From positions 744,001-808,000 of the forward strand of contig WWBZ02000002.1 in assembly GCA_011503125.2 (NCBI GenBank): a stretch of 64,000 nucleotides of DNA, read 5' to 3'. Of the stretch, positions 11,387 through 23,815 are shown piece by piece (the first letter of the stretch is position 1; each line of letters opens with the position of its first letter). The position numbers were made by a program, and so were the translations under genes. The stretch comes from Botryosphaeria dothidea (Eukaryota; Ascomycota; Dothideomycetes; Botryosphaeriales; Botryosphaeriaceae). A model generated the notes under the pieces. That model did not search any database. It was not told the origin of the DNA and saw nothing but the letters and a program-made list of their open reading frames with translations.

Positions 11387-13317
11387 AGAGGTTTATTTGC
11401 ACTGTAAGCACAGCGGGTAAGTTGGAAAATTGTTTGGTGTAAGATCTTCATAATACTATATCCAGAAATGCATTTTAAATCAGCTTACATGGATTCTGTT
11501 TTCTTCTGAATGTGCCCACAATCCAGACTGTACTTTCTCCTGATTCACCAGATGTGCACGCGAACTGGTCCTTTGTTCTGTTTCTTTCTTACGTGGTGTT
11601 GTTGGCTTGCTCACCGCACTCGTGCCCAGAGGATTCTGCATAGACAAGGGACCATTGATTTAGATAAAGTTCTTTCGGCAAATTTTGCCTCTGTGCAGAT
11701 TGATCTCTTTGATGCAGGGTAGCTATATTGGCGATGCCCCTTTATTGGAGATGTCACCTTCGCCCCACCCAACGACAATTACTTTCACCAAGAGGCACAT
11801 CACTTTTCATTTCGAAGCCGTACGTTTTTCGGGGAATAATTCTCTTCTTTTTTTCAAATTTCTAAATTCTAATAAAGCAGGAAAGCAGGAAAGCAAGAAC
11901 TCAGTGCAGGGGAAACCAGGGATCAACGGATCAACGCTCCTCAAGCCAACAAAAGCAAAAACTCATGCAGGGGACATTCACAACCTCTACAATCTTTACC
12001 AATGCCATTCACAGCAGCCTTCCATGCCAGGGCAGTGGCCACAAGTCTGGCATTCTTCGAGCTCACCGTCGTTGGAGGTGGCGCAGCAACAACAATCCCA
12101 ATATATACCGCAAGGCATGTTGGTGGTTGGTGGTGGAAAGTGGATGGCGATTCGGTATGAGAGAATCGTTCCAAAGGTATAATCAGAGCTTGTCTGAATG
12201 TTCAAGTAACCAAAGAAGGTAGATGAGATCAAGATATGATGGTTTCTTCAATTGATCGCGGTCTGGATGCCATTTTATTCCCGGCTTCGGGCGAAGTTGT
12301 TGAAGCACAATGCTACAACTTCAGAGTCGATTGACATAAACAAAAGAATTGTAAAAGAGTAAACGAGACCGTGGAACGGTAGACAAAATCAATGTTCAGA
12401 CTCCTCTTTGTCTGTTCTCTTACTGGGCATCCGAGAGCAAACTGATTTCCGGGGCGCCATACTTTACGATGGAGTACAAAGAAATCTGAGTGTAAGCTCT
12501 CGGCCTGCCGACAGGCAGTCGAGCGATTACCCATTGCGCCGGTCGACCCGCAGTATGCTTAAAAGATCGGTATGACTGGAACTTGTTAGGTGCTAGTCGT
12601 TGGCTGGCTCATTTATGTAAGTAAACAGTCGGAGCTGTATGACGGTTGGTCGGCAAGCCGACGGCTGCTTGGCAGCAGGCCGGTGTCTGACACTGAGCCT
12701 GGCATCAGAAAGCTCAATTTCACTGAAAACTCCCAGTAGGTTTTAGGTCTTAGTTATCTGTGTGTGGTTTTTCTAAATGAAAGTTTTTAATTGCCATAAG
12801 GGCCTATCATAGGCCATCAAGATCTTAAGCGAACGTGATTATTTCCACACCAGATACTTCATCCATCTCTTTCGCCTCCATTATCCAGTCCATAAGCTGA
12901 AGTGACAGGAAATGCGCCACCTCAAGCAAAAATTATCCGAAAAGCTTTTCTTTCCTTTCCTTCCATAAGAAACAAGGCGGACTAGAAAGCCGCATCCGCT
13001 CACGGACCATCCCACGGTAACGCTAAAGAAGTATCAAGCGCCCAGCATGGTTACGCCCAGCCACCAAGGCTGCGAAGCAGACCGCAGAACCCCAATTCGC
13101 CTCTTCCCAACTTGAATGAAGACCCAGGACATGGCACAAGGAAAAAAAGGCTCCCGAGATTATCTCGCGGCAACGCGCGCACTTCGAAACAAAGCACGCC
13201 CCGCCCAACGCGAATCCATCCAGCCGTTTTCAGCTTCAAAGCCTCACACCCCTTCCTCTCCACCACGCCCAAGACCCCTTCACCAGAAAGAGAGGACTCA
13301 CCCACACGACCACCCCC
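11387..13317. other. Intergenic region with no supported gene
   Basis: About 1.9 kb between the aldehyde dehydrogenase stop and the 3' end of the Ser-rich PAN protein gene. Short open frames here have no recognisable features, conflict between strands and have no splice context. I see no repeat or RNA gene. Confidence 0.5.
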
Positions 13318-15824
13318 TCACACACCCAACCTCTCCGCAAACCGCAAGCGCGGCAAATCCCTCTTCCTCGTCACCCCGCTCCCCGTAACCTTCTGGAACC
13401 CGTTCACATTCGCATTCGCATACGTCTGCCCCACCGAGTCCTTGAAGTACCCGGCATTCCCGCTCTGCGTGATCCACTTGCACCCGCTCGTCGAGTCGCA
13501 CCGCTCCATCATCTCCTCGGGCACGGCGCTCGTCTGCGCCCAGCGGGGGTTGTCCGCCATGTTATTCCCGTTACTATCAGTTCCACACAAGACCAAGAAC
13601 TTGCTGCCCGTCGCCGGCACCGTGTAGACGGTGCCGTTCGACGCCGGACAAGCCACGGCGCCCGCGCTGGCCGGGTAGTCGTTCCAGCCGCCGGAAGACG
13701 CCGCCGTCGAGGAGCTCGACGCAGCGCTGGAGGTGGCCGAGGAGGCGTCGGCGAGCTTGCGGGCGCCCCAGATGTTGGTGTTGGTTTGGGCGGCGCCGGA
13801 GGACGACTTCATATAGCAGGTGCCGTCGCCGCCGGACGAGGGCGGGACGATCCACGAGACTTGGCGGCAGTTGGTGGTCGACTCGCACAGCTCGATGCAC
13901 TGCTCGAGCGTCTGCCGGTAGAAGTAGTTGATTTCGCCGCCGTAGCGGTCGGTGCTGCATTCGATGGCCCAGGTGGAGCCGTCCGAGGCCGTGTAGGTTT
14001 GGCCGTTGCTGGCCGGGCAGGCTAGAGGGGTTTGCGAGGCTGCGGCGCTTGAGGAGGAAGAGAAAGATGATGATGAGGCTGTGGAGACTGTGGAGACTGT
14101 GGATGTTGTTGAAGAAGCCGCGGATGAGGAGCTTGACGAAGAGCTCGAGGACGAGGAGCTCGACGAAGACGAGCTGCTCGAGGCAGCTGCAGAGGAGCTT
14201 GACGAAGAAGAACTGCTTGACGGGGTAGCTGAGGAGCTCGAGGACGAGGAACTCGAAGAATCAGGGGTGCTGGTGCTGGAAGAACTGCTTGAAGATGCAG
14301 CAGCCGAAGAGCTTGATGAGGACCTCGTCGAGGGGGAACTGCTCGAACTGCTTGAAGCTGCGGCATTGCTGGACGAGGCGGCGCCGGAACCAGAAGCTCC
14401 TGATGCAGCAGGAGACAGTGTTGAGGAAGAACTGGAAGCGCCCGGCGTGACCGTCGAGCCCGAAATGGCCAGCGTTGGGAAACCAGGGGTGTTCTGGCCA
14501 GGAGGTGGCAGAGTCATCTGGTTTCCGCTGTAGAAGTTTGATGCACCAGCAGTCGCAGACGGAAGAACGAAACCGGTATTGCTACCAGTAAGTTGAGTCC
14601 CCACACGTGCTGTAGGAGCAATGACCTCCGCATTACAGACCGGACTTCCGGGCGGGTAGACAGTCGTACTGAAAGTGTCGATGAAAGTCTCTGTTGCAGT
14701 GACACGGGGCGCCGTAAACACGCTCGTGACCGTCCTTGCATCTGAAGAGGCGGTACGGTAGACAATTGATGTGACATCGACCCAGACAGTGGGGTTCTTC
14801 GCCGTGACGGTCTCCCAGTTGACGTTGTTGGCAACGCGGGTCACGGTATCGATCATGGTCGAGCGGGACTGCAGATACACAGTGGAGATTGGCAAGATCG
14901 TAGTCGAGAATGTAGAGCCACAGTATGGAACGCTGTAAGTCGTTGGCTGAGCACGCTTGTACAGCTTCTCGAGTTCGTGACGCCTGAGCTTCCTCTGAGT
15001 TGGCGCGGTAGCTCCAACCGTCGGGAGTTCGACCAGACGCGGACTAACGCATGAAGAGCTGATGGTCTGACGAGTGGTAGTAATCTCCGTGACTGTCCTG
15101 TCATCTACCTGCATATAGGAGGTGACAATAACAGTAGGCTTTGTGATGATGCTAGTAGAAACTCCACTTCTGGTAATGGTGGAGGTACCGTCCGGTGGGT
15201 CAACTGTCGTCCAAGACGTGACATCCCGGTAACTAGTCGATGCTGTGTGTACTGATCAGCGATGGATACAAAAATGGTACTAGCGGCAAAACTTACTGAC
15301 GGTACTCGAAACCCAGGCGGTGAGCGTTGAGGTTGCAGTCGTATATGTCACAGTAGGCGTGTGAACATGCCTGTACGTGAGGACCGAAGTAAAAGCACCA
15401 CCGCGATTGGTCCCAATGACGGACATTGTGACCGTACCGGCAGCGATGGTGCTCTGAGGCAGCTTGAAGCTGAACGGAATGGTTCCGGTGAAGTCTTCAG
15501 CGACCGTCGCGACATCCTACAAAACATGTCAGCATTGGGAATTGCAGCTCGTGGACATTGGAACCTCACAATGGCGCTGACCCAGCGCGTCGCGCCTGTG
15601 AGATCAAGGTATTTGGCGACAACAGTGTAAAGCCCACCGTTTGCACATCCCGGCAAAACTCTGTCCTGAACGAGATCGGCACGGAGGCGTTCGTTGGAGT
15701 TCAGGTCAGAGTTACAAGTGCCAGCAGGGGCAAATGCAAAGTTGATGCAGGCTTGTGCCGACACTGAAGTCACCTCCAGTGCGACAGCCACAAGGGCAAG
15801 AAGAGCCGATGGTTTCCCGAACAT
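13318..15824 (-). CDS. Secreted Ser-rich protein with two C-terminal apple/PAN-like modules
   Basis: Three exons (15570-15824, 15297-15516, 13318-15242) give 799 residues, over introns of 53 and 54 bases. The N-terminus is a classical signal peptide (MFGKPSALLALVAVALEVTSVSAQA). Residues to about 400 are Thr/Ser/Val-rich, with recurring TxTxT-type segments, likely heavily O-mannosylated. A long Ser/Ala tract follows. The C-terminal part holds two related Cys modules, each starting with ACPASNG(Q/T)xY(T). The first (CSTDRYGGEINYF, QTLEQCIELCESTTNCRQVSW, GTCYMK) has a good apple/PAN-like cysteine pattern. The second (LCGTDSNGNNMADNP, EEMMERCDSTSGCKWI, YFKDS) has lost several cysteines. The family is common among secreted and cell-wall proteins of filamentous fungi and is presumed to bind protein or carbohydrate. 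No GPI signal is evident. The function is unknown. Confidence 0.8.
14035..14440 (-). repeat. Low-complexity Ser/Ala codon tract
   Basis: Within the PAN-like protein gene, about 400 bases encode almost only Ser with scattered Ala, Thr and Pro, including an unbroken run of about 20 Ser. The codons are mixed (AGC, TCG, TCC, TCT, AGT, TCA) rather than one repeated triplet. This suggests selection for the amino-acid composition as well as slippage. Confidence 0.85.
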
Positions 15825-17171
15825 GGTTGGAACACGGAGGAACAGGCGTTAGAAAAATCTCGGCCTCTGCGGCCGAATCAGACTCCCCTGGTCGACAAAC
15901 CAGTATCAGCGGAACGGGCTGATATAGGCTTTTCGTAGCGTGATTGTTGGAGACTGGCTTAGCCTTTGAGCTAGGTCTTTCAGAACCGTGAATTGAAGGT
16001 TCTAACCAACAATTTCCAAAATGGTAAAGCCCGGAGAGTGATTTTCGCATTGTGGATATCCCGTTTTGGCTAGGCCGCTGTGGGTGTGGAGAGCCTCGTC
16101 TTTTCAAAAAAGATACCGGGGAGATGGCTCATAATCCGAATGCAGGAGCTTCGACTGTTTTCAGTATCAGCGATGAGATCTCATTCAGCCTTGACTGCAC
16201 TCGGAAGATGGTCAAAGTGGGGGCACGGTGATCTCATGACGAGGTGAAAGACAAACAATCAACAAAGACTTGGGGCTGTGATTACTGCGACCCGGAGAGA
16301 AGGCTCCAAAGATTATTGAGTGAATGCTGCGACTCTTCTAGTAGATTATTTTGAGGCTTAAAGGATATTCGGTGCTTCATAGTAATGTCCGTGAGCTTCT
16401 TGCTTCAAGTCCGAATAGAGCATATCCTAAATAAGCGAAAGGTTGCATCCAAAGTCGTCGAACAAGGCAAACCCGCTATATGAAAAAAGAAATACCAGGT
16501 CATTATAATAGCCAAGAGACCGGTTCAATAGCTTCAACGATTGATTTTGCTACTACCACATATTATTTGGATGTGGTTCTAGTGCTGAGGGCGTCGAAGG
16601 TAACACAAAGAAAAGCCTACGTACCTCGTTCACCTGCCAAAAGAAAGAACAATGCTCTCAGAAGGTCAAATGTCTGCGCCGTGACACCTGAGAAAAAGCT
16701 TCGTAGAATCAAGAACTCATGACACAAGCGAAATAGCTGGAATTATTTGTGATAGTGCAAGGGGGGTAAATATCACTTCGTAGGGAGTGGAAGCATTCGT
16801 CCGGATGGCTTTGTTTGTAGAAATACAATGCATTTACGTCCGGACGAATGCTTCCACTCCCCATAACGGTGGCCCGTTTTTTGTTAGCCTTCTGTGGTAC
16901 GGTCAAATCCCGCCTTCGCCGTCGGCTGTAGCCCTTCTCTGTGCCTTTCATGATGGCGGGGTGTTCAAAGTAAGCGTGCGCTCGCGTTCAGCACGCGTTG
17001 CCACCCTTGTCGCAATGACGACAGGGGTCCACGCTGTGTGTCAGGGCGCGTCCGATAAGCTTTTAATCGTCCAACCCGTGCTGCTCCGCCCTTATTCCAG
17101 CTCTCTAATGCTGTCCTGCATTCATCACAGCATTCCTGGTGTCCGCCTTCATCCCAAATACTGCCCGCAAC
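15825..17171. other. Divergent intergenic region carrying one palindromic element
   Basis: Lies between the start codons of the PAN-like protein gene (minus) and the F-box-like gene (plus). It holds a MITE-like palindrome around 16783-16862. No other gene or RNA is visible. Confidence 0.5.
16783..16862. mobile_element. MITE-like inverted-repeat element, copy 1
   Basis: The left arm starts GGGAGTGGAAGCATTCGTCC at 16783. Its reverse complement ends the element at about 16861, giving a near-perfect 23-base inverted repeat around a 33-base centre. The centre (GGCTTTGTTTGTAGAAATAC) also occurs, reversed, in copy 2. Outer sequence may extend the element to about 16895. No coding capacity. Confidence 0.8.
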
Positions 17172-19300
17172 ATGGCCATCACTCCGAACTCGTCTTTCAC
17201 TGCAAAATGCCTGCTCGACCGCCTCGACATGGTCATCGCGGCCATTCAGAGACATCCTCGTTTCGACGCCAATGATCCTCGAAACTCCCACTATACGCTG
17301 CATTGCCTCTTTGACCTCATTCTCCGGACGCGATGCATGCTCAAGCAGATCGACCTTCAGAAGCTCGATGACCAAGATGAAGAAACCTTGGACACCTTTG
17401 AGGATATCATCAGCCGCGCCTGCATGGCCCACGCCATGCTCACGGATGCCTCTGGCGTCATGGTTGCTCAAGTCACGGGTGCCTCTAACAGTCCGATCGA
17501 TATGGGCGATGAGATTCGACAGGTCGGTGCACTGCTGATGCCCGATCCCGTGACAGGTACTCAGACGTGATGTGTTCCACCTCTGAACCAGACATCTTCT
17601 GACACTCCATTACAGGCCAATTCACTGAGGATCCGGCGGAACAGAGAAAGACGACGAGAATTGGCCTCAGCGAGTTCCTGGCCGATGCCGCCGAATCCGA
17701 ACCGGAGTCCGAAGGTGAATGGGAAGAGGGTGCTGATGATTCCGAATGGGAGGATGTCGGGCCAGACATGCCTCCCGAAGATCGCTGTTTGTTCCTCGAG
17801 GCTCCCCGAGAGATCCGAGATCAGATTTACAGGTACCTGCTTTGCACGGACTACACCAAACAGCAGCCTACAGGAATCATTCATTACAAGCCAGCCCGGT
17901 ACGAATGGCGTCTCCAGACAGCCATTCTGCGCGCCAACAGGCAGATATACAAAGAAGCTCGCGAAATCCTCGGGATGGAGAACAAGTTCGTCGTTTTGGA
18001 GCGGGACACAGATGTGTTGAAGCAGTCACCCGATCAGAAGCAGGATGGCGGCGATCGCAACTTACCAGATCCTCCACTCTGGCTAGGCCGGGCGAAGAGT
18101 CACGTATCCGTCCCCGGAGAACTGATGCGCATCAACTTCTGCTCCTCGTGTGAACCGCAGAAGGATAGACCGACTGACTATTTCGTATACCTGGCTGAGG
18201 AGCTCCGTGATTTCTTCGTCAATCTCGGCAAGTACAGAACCAACGGCGTCCATCGAACCAGAAATCTGGTATGCACAGTTACTTTGAGTCCCCCGAAGGA
18301 AACCGAGACAGCGGCCATTATCAAGCGCAGAGAGGCAGCTCTCTTAGATCCTCTCACGAAGCTCCGGCAGCTGTCCAAGGTTACCATTACCGGTGCCAGC
18401 GAGGAAAAAGTGCAGAGCGTCGCGCAGCAGATGAAGCACCGGGACTTCTCCGCCGCAGATGTGCTGAACACAATCAATGAAATCCTGGCCACAGCGGACG
18501 CTTACGTCCGGGTCGGAAATCACGGTATTGCCGTGTCATACACAGACTGGTGTATGAGCATTCTTTCCTTCTTTGATGCGTCTAACGCCCACCAAATGGA
18601 TCAGGACATGGTCGGCGACATTCCCGATTCCATTTTCGTCACGGAAGAAGAGCAGATAAAAATGTGCGCCGCCATGTTCCGCGTCAGCCTGGAGCGGGCC
18701 CTTGCCTGCATTCATTCGGACGCCTTCGAGGATGCTTTTGAGAGCGCAGACAGTGCGTTGCGACTGGCAATGATGATCACTGACATGCCCGACTACAGTC
18801 AGTATCCAGGTGCTCAAAGCGGTGTTGTTAAACGACGGCCGATGATCGAATGGATGACGAAGCAGACAGCTGCTCGAATCGCCGGCAGTGATAGCCACAA
18901 CCTTATCCGCGGTGAGGACGTTGCACGTGCTTACTGGTATCGGGCACAAGCCCTTAGCTCGTTGGAAGGCTGGGGTCAAGAGGAGGAAACAGACCGCATG
19001 TTCGCCCTTTCATTGACATGCTTTGTTGGTCATGAGGATGTAGCCAACGAGCTGTGCACTCTTGATTTAGATCTCACCGAACACCTCGAGGATTATGAAA
19101 AGCATCAGCGGCGCGGTGAGAAGATCTGGAATGGTCTGCGGGGAAAGAAGAAGCATTTCGAGCACAATCCTACGCTGCGCGACATGTCGTCATACAACAA
19201 GCATTGGCAAAGGCCGCAGCCGCCCGTCAGCAAGAGCAAAAATGAGGTGACCGATGGCGGCATAAACTACATGCTGTCGCGGTGCCACATTCGGGTTTAA
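17172..19300 (+). CDS. F-box-like fungal protein of unknown function
   Basis: Two exons (17172-17556, 17616-19300) are joined over a 59-base intron (GTACTC...TTACAG) to give 689 residues. The start is the ATG of MAITPNSSF; the frame extends upstream but with no earlier ATG. The N-terminal 130 residues are helical and unrecognised. After an acidic stretch (ESEPESEGEWEEGADDSEWEDVG) comes LFLEAPREIRDQIYRYLL, the F-box-like helix found in many fungal proteins that start with an LPxEIRxxIYxxLL motif. ILRANRQIYKEAREIL follows, also typical of that class. The remainder is helical and partly TPR-like (ALACIHSDAFEDAFESADSALRLAM). F-box proteins usually recruit substrates to SCF ubiquitin ligases, but that is not shown here. 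Homologous families are widespread and poorly characterised. Confidence 0.7.
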
Positions 19301-19456
19301 CCCGTGCCAGCCATTCTTGCTGACAGCTTGTCACAGGGCGTGGTACGTGCGACGCCGGAATAGGCAGGTACATCCGCCTTAAGACATCGGCCTCACCACC
19401 CCTCTTGACCTTCAGTGGAGTCTTTCTACCTTACCTAATTCGACCCCAAGCACATC

Positions 19457-21092
19457 ATGGGTGTCTCTGGAATTCAAGAGACTGCGGCCGCTTCATTGGA
19501 ATCAGCAGCTGCGCCCTTTCCAGATACGTCTACCGACGTGCAGAATGAGAGCAGAGATGCGTCAAGCATACAGCTGAATGATGATGAGGACCCATTGTCA
19601 TGGTCACCCAGCAAGAAATGGCTTTACACTGTCGTCCTCATTATTATGCCTTTGACAGTCGGCTTCTGTTCTTCTATTCACACTGCGGCTATAGCCGGGG
19701 TGGTGGAAAGCTTCAATTGTTCAAGAACCGTAGCAACACTTGGCGTGTCTACCTTTCTTCTTGGCTTTGCGACTGGCCCACTGATCTTTGGGCCCCTATC
19801 AGAGGTTTGGGGACGAACCCCTGTTTACCGCTCTGTGCTATTGCTTTTTGTGGTGTTCAATGCGGCCTGTGCCGTGGCCCCGAATATTGCAGCGCTGTTG
19901 GTATTTCGTTTTCTCTGTGGTTTCTTTAGTTCTCCCACTGGTAAGTGGATTCCAGGTGGTTGAAACCACAGCTGACCGCTATTCCAGTAACGAATTCTGG
20001 CGGCAGCCTCACGGATATGTGGCCCACGAGCCAAAGATCTGTTCCTCTTGCCTTGTTCACTGCTGCCAGTTTCTTGGGCCCTGTCATTGCTCCAATCATC
20101 GGCGGGTTTATTGCGCAGTATAGTCAATGGCAATGGTAAGAATTCAGTCACGCATTATGTATGCTGGTTCTTACTAGTACAGGGATTACTGGATCGTCAC
20201 CATTCTTAGCGGCATATCCTACATTGCGACGCTAGTACTACTGCCTGAGACTTACGCGCCCGTGATTCTCCAGCAAAAGCGTATTCGTCTGGGAGACGGC
20301 CGGATCGACGTTGTCCCCAAGATCAACTACTACGTCACCCTCACCCGGCCATGGGTCATGCTCTTCACCGAACCCATCCTCTCCCTCCTCTCCCTCTACA
20401 TGGCCTTCTGCTACGGCATCCTCTACCTCGACTTCACCGCCTACCCCATCGTCTTCGCCGAAACCCGCGGCTGGAGCCCGGGCATCGCCGGCCTCTCCTT
20501 CCTCGGCATCGGCATCGGCATGGCCATCGCAACCGCCTGCTCCCCGCTCATCAACCGCATCCACACGCACTACGCATCCAAACTCCGCGCCACGCCCACC
20601 TCCCCCTCCCCGCCGGAAGCTCGTCTCCCCCACCTCATCCTCATCTCCTGGTCCATCCCGCTCGGGCTGCTCTGGTTCGCCTGGACGTCGAGCCCGCAGC
20701 ACCACTGGGCGCTCCCCATCGCCGCGGGCGTCCCTTTCGGGATCGGCTTCGTCACGCTCTTCCTCGCCATCACGGCCTACCTGACCGACTGCTACGGGCG
20801 CACGTACGCGGCGAGCGCGCTCGCGGCCAACGCCGTGCTGCGCAGCCTGTTCGGCGCGGCGTTCCCGCTGTTTGCGCGGCGCATGTACGAGGGGTTGGGG
20901 GCGGCGTGGGCGACGAGTGTGCTGGGGCTCGTGGGCGTGGTGTTGGCGCCGCTGCCGTGGGGTTTTTATGTCTGGGGCCCGTGGTTGAGGGCGAGGAGTG
21001 GGTTTCACTTGAGGGCGGTGGAGGGGGATGAGGAGAGCAGTGGTGGAAGGGCGCTGAATGGAGCACGCTCACCGGAAGACAGCTCTGGCTGA
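19457..21092 (+). CDS. MFS transporter, drug:H+ antiporter-1-like
   Basis: Three exons (19457-19940, 19988-20135, 20183-21092) give 513 residues over two 47-base introns (GTAAGT...TTCCAG; GTAAGA...TACAG). The protein is a major facilitator with an acidic cytosolic N-terminus (DDEDPLSWSPSKKW, a common fungal DHA1 feature) and about 12 membrane segments. It has GPLSEVWGRTPVY at the 2-3 loop and a conserved GxLTDMWPTSQRSVPLA between segments 4 and 5. The central loop includes RIRLGDGRIDVVPKINYYVTLTRPW, also typical. Such proteins export drugs, polyamines or metabolites from the plasma membrane; the substrate is not predictable. GC content rises sharply in the third exon, with long C-ending codon runs, without any break in the frame. 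No neighbouring biosynthetic cluster is seen. Confidence 0.9.
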
Positions 21093-21753
21093 TGCTTGAG
21101 ATGGTCGAGCTTGTGGCTAAATTACAGCTGCTCAATGGTGGAGACGCCGGCATTCTCAGAGCACTTTCAGATATGTGGATGGTTGGGCCAAACACGGGCG
21201 TCTTGTCTTCACGTCTCAAATTTACCTAATTTTTCGAATTATTTCATCACCATCTCCAAAAGCAGATTAATTAGGTAGGCATGATAAAACATTGTCCAGA
21301 AAGCCATGAATTCTTTGAGATCATCCTACAATTATGCTAATTCACCACAGAGCCATCCTGTATGAAGATCACTCGGCTTCTCCATAAGATTGCCGAACTG
21401 TACCAGACCCATTAAGATCGTCGGTGGTTGCCACCGCTTACTTCGAAGCAAGTAGCTCCAGAGACGATGTGTAAAAAGCGAATCCGAATCGGACCGGCCG
21501 TAGCTCATTGATCTTCAACCGGCCCGGCGCCAGCGCCCCACGGAATCGCCGAACATCACTCCCTCCAAGAATGCCAAGTTTCTTTTGAGAATTGCCACTA
21601 AGGCTTATTGCTTGACTTGGTGGAAACAGGTAGGAGGCCTTGAGACTTGCGTGGAAAAACTTGGCCGTTCTGGCCTTCTTCTGGAATATTGGTCGGGAGG
21701 TCCCGAGCATGCATTGCCTGACATTTTAGTTTCTTTTTCCTTTCTGATCCTCA

Positions 21754-21926
21754 TATTGAGGGTATTGCAGCCGGTGATGCGGCAATGGCCTCTGGAAAAT
21801 GCAACTTCGTAGGGAGTGGAAGCATTCGTCCGGACGTAAGTTTATTGTATTTCCACAAACAAAGCCATCCGGACGAGTGCTTCCACTCCCCATGGTAGTG
21901 TAAATCAGATGCGGCACTCCTCTTTA
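21754..21926. mobile_element. MITE-like inverted-repeat element, copy 2
   Basis: The core palindrome (AGGGAGTGGAAGCATTCGTC at 21811; reverse arm ending CTTCCACTCCCC at 21891) is flanked by subterminal sequence shared with other copies. The left outer end (TATTGAGGGTATTGCAGCCG) resembles copy 6, and the right end (GTGCCGCATC and AAAGAGG when reversed) mirrors it. The core is nearly the reverse complement of copy 1, so it is inserted in the opposite orientation. About 173 bp, non-coding. Confidence 0.75.
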
Positions 21927-22905
21927 GTAGTAATGATGGAGAACGCTGAACATGGGAAAGATGCTGATCCTTGACAATACCCCGGCTGACACATCAGTTC
22001 GGACAGTTCTCGGAAGTCAAGCACTCCAGGCCTTTGCGTACGCGTCTTTTCCCACGATCAGCCCGGAGCTCTGCATACCAGTAGACAGAGAGGAAAAGCA
22101 AGGTTCTGCATGCCATCTCCACCACGTCCTTGATTCCAGAACGCTTCCACCGTGAGCTTGGACGCCGGTGACTCTCCCATTTGCCCTGGACCCTGGCCCA
22201 CCTCGCAGCATTGCATCCAAGCCACAACATCCCAAAAGCACCGTGACATGCCCCCCAACGGCGTCGCCGTGGCGTGTACGCCGCGACGCTGCACCGACCC
22301 TGCTCACACCAGTCACGCACGTGTCACGATCGCACATTTCTTCGCCACGCGCGCGCGCGCGTGCGTGCATGTGCCGTCAAACTTCCCTCCGGCCGTCGCA
22401 CTGGCCGGCGCCACGAGATGCTCAGGGAGGGGGAAGAAGGGGTGGTTCGTCGCACCCGGCTCGCGGTTCACGACGGCTCGGTGCATCGACGAACGGGTTG
22501 TGGGGGAGAGATCGCGTTGCACACGGACGCGGCGCTTTGCCCTTTCCTCCCCCATTGGCATCGTGAACTTCGGTTGGCCGACAGAAACGAAGGGTGCTGC
22601 GGCAAAAGCGCGATCGCGCATGCTGTGGCAGGAGGGCACGAACGGGACTGCGCCGCGCCGTCTGTTCCGTCCGGGTTCGATCGAGTCGCCGAGTCTGTTC
22701 GAGGTACTTGGCTCTACTCTGCTTTTACTTACACCTGTGGATTTGTTTAGTCGATTTGCGTGCGTGCTCATGCGGCCCGAATATTTGTCGGGACTTCGGC
22801 CCAGCGCAGTCATCAAAGTAAGAGAGGAAGGAATGGAGCAATAAGCTTATGCGGGCGCGCGCCAGGAAGTGCGGACGATGGTCTGCACGCCACAAGTGTC
22901 ACCGC

Positions 22906-22933
22906 GTCGTCGTCGTCGTCGACGACGACGACC
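22906..22933. repeat. (GTC)5(GAC)4 palindromic trinucleotide repeat
   Basis: Five GTC units are followed directly by four GAC units, forming an almost perfect palindrome with no spacer. It can form a long hairpin or cruciform. No coding role is apparent. Confidence 0.9.
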
Positions 22934-23056
22934 ACGCACGGACCGAGAGGTATAGAGCGGGTTTGCGAATCTGCCTTGCCCGAAATACTTTGCTACTGCC
23001 TGGTGGATACTTCCCGAATTGCAGATCCATGCAGCGGAGGCGGGCAGAAGTGCGGC

Positions 23057-23112
23057 GGTGGAGGAGGAGAGGAGGAGGAGGAGGAGGAGGAGGAGGAGGA
23101 GGAGGAGGAGCA
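23057..23112 (+). repeat. GGA-rich purine tract
   Basis: About 55 bases consist almost only of GGA/GAG triplets on the plus strand. Such polypurine tracts can form triplex or G-rich structures. It does not lie in a supported coding region. Confidence 0.85.
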
Positions 23113-23815
23113 GGTACCAGTGACTTGGGAGGAAGGAAGAGGCTGAGTTACAGTGCTGACGGCGATGCTTGGGCCGGGGTGGGTGGTCAAACCATGGGGG
23201 CTGAGAGGGGAAAGAGGGAGAGAACGTTTCACGTCCGTGTTGGACGGCGGTGTCCAGTTGGCCAGGGAAGCGCCCGCGGAGTGCCCGTTAAGGCAGAAAA
23301 ACAAATGGGAGGAGACACTAAAGTCGACTAGCAGGTCTGGGCACGGCTATTTTTTGCTTGAGCTTGTCAATCGATAAGCTAGGTGCCTGAGCTCTGGGTT
23401 TTCATGTTGGACTCGCTCGTGTTTACGGACCCTGCCGAATCTTCAAGTTGGGGGGAGGGTGTGTCCAGATGGATACAGCAGTTCTACGGGAGAGGTGAAA
23501 AAGCAGGGGCTAACAGAGCTCTCGACTCCAGAATATCACCGAGCGCGGGATGTACTGCGCGACCTCCCGCTTTCAGTAAAACGGCATGTTCCTTTTTTGG
23601 TGGCTGGGCTTGAGCGTGCCGGAAATAAATCAGATGGCGACGTCATACCGCACTGCCTGGAAAAAAGCTCCACGTCGACTGATCGCTTTCGTTTTTGGAC
23701 ACTTTGCTACAAATCTCAACATGGAGGAACATCGTGATCGGCGTCGTCACCTGCGCGTCCACACGTGTCTCCATCTCATGATCCTGATGATTGAACCTGC
23801 TTGCCGGTAAGCGTC

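Noticed and set aside
14006..14533. Acidic Glu/Asp/Leu-rich open frame on the plus strand
   Set aside because: It is the complement of the Ser codon tract of the PAN-like protein and has no independent support.
16783..16862. Palindrome as a terminator, riboswitch or structured RNA
   Set aside because: The same sequence recurs at six other unrelated places in both orientations, including inside an intron, which fits a mobile element better.
22672..22690. tRNA-like B box (GGTTCGAT) and a second candidate near 49313
   Set aside because: Neither has a paired T stem, an A box at proper distance or an acceptor stem.
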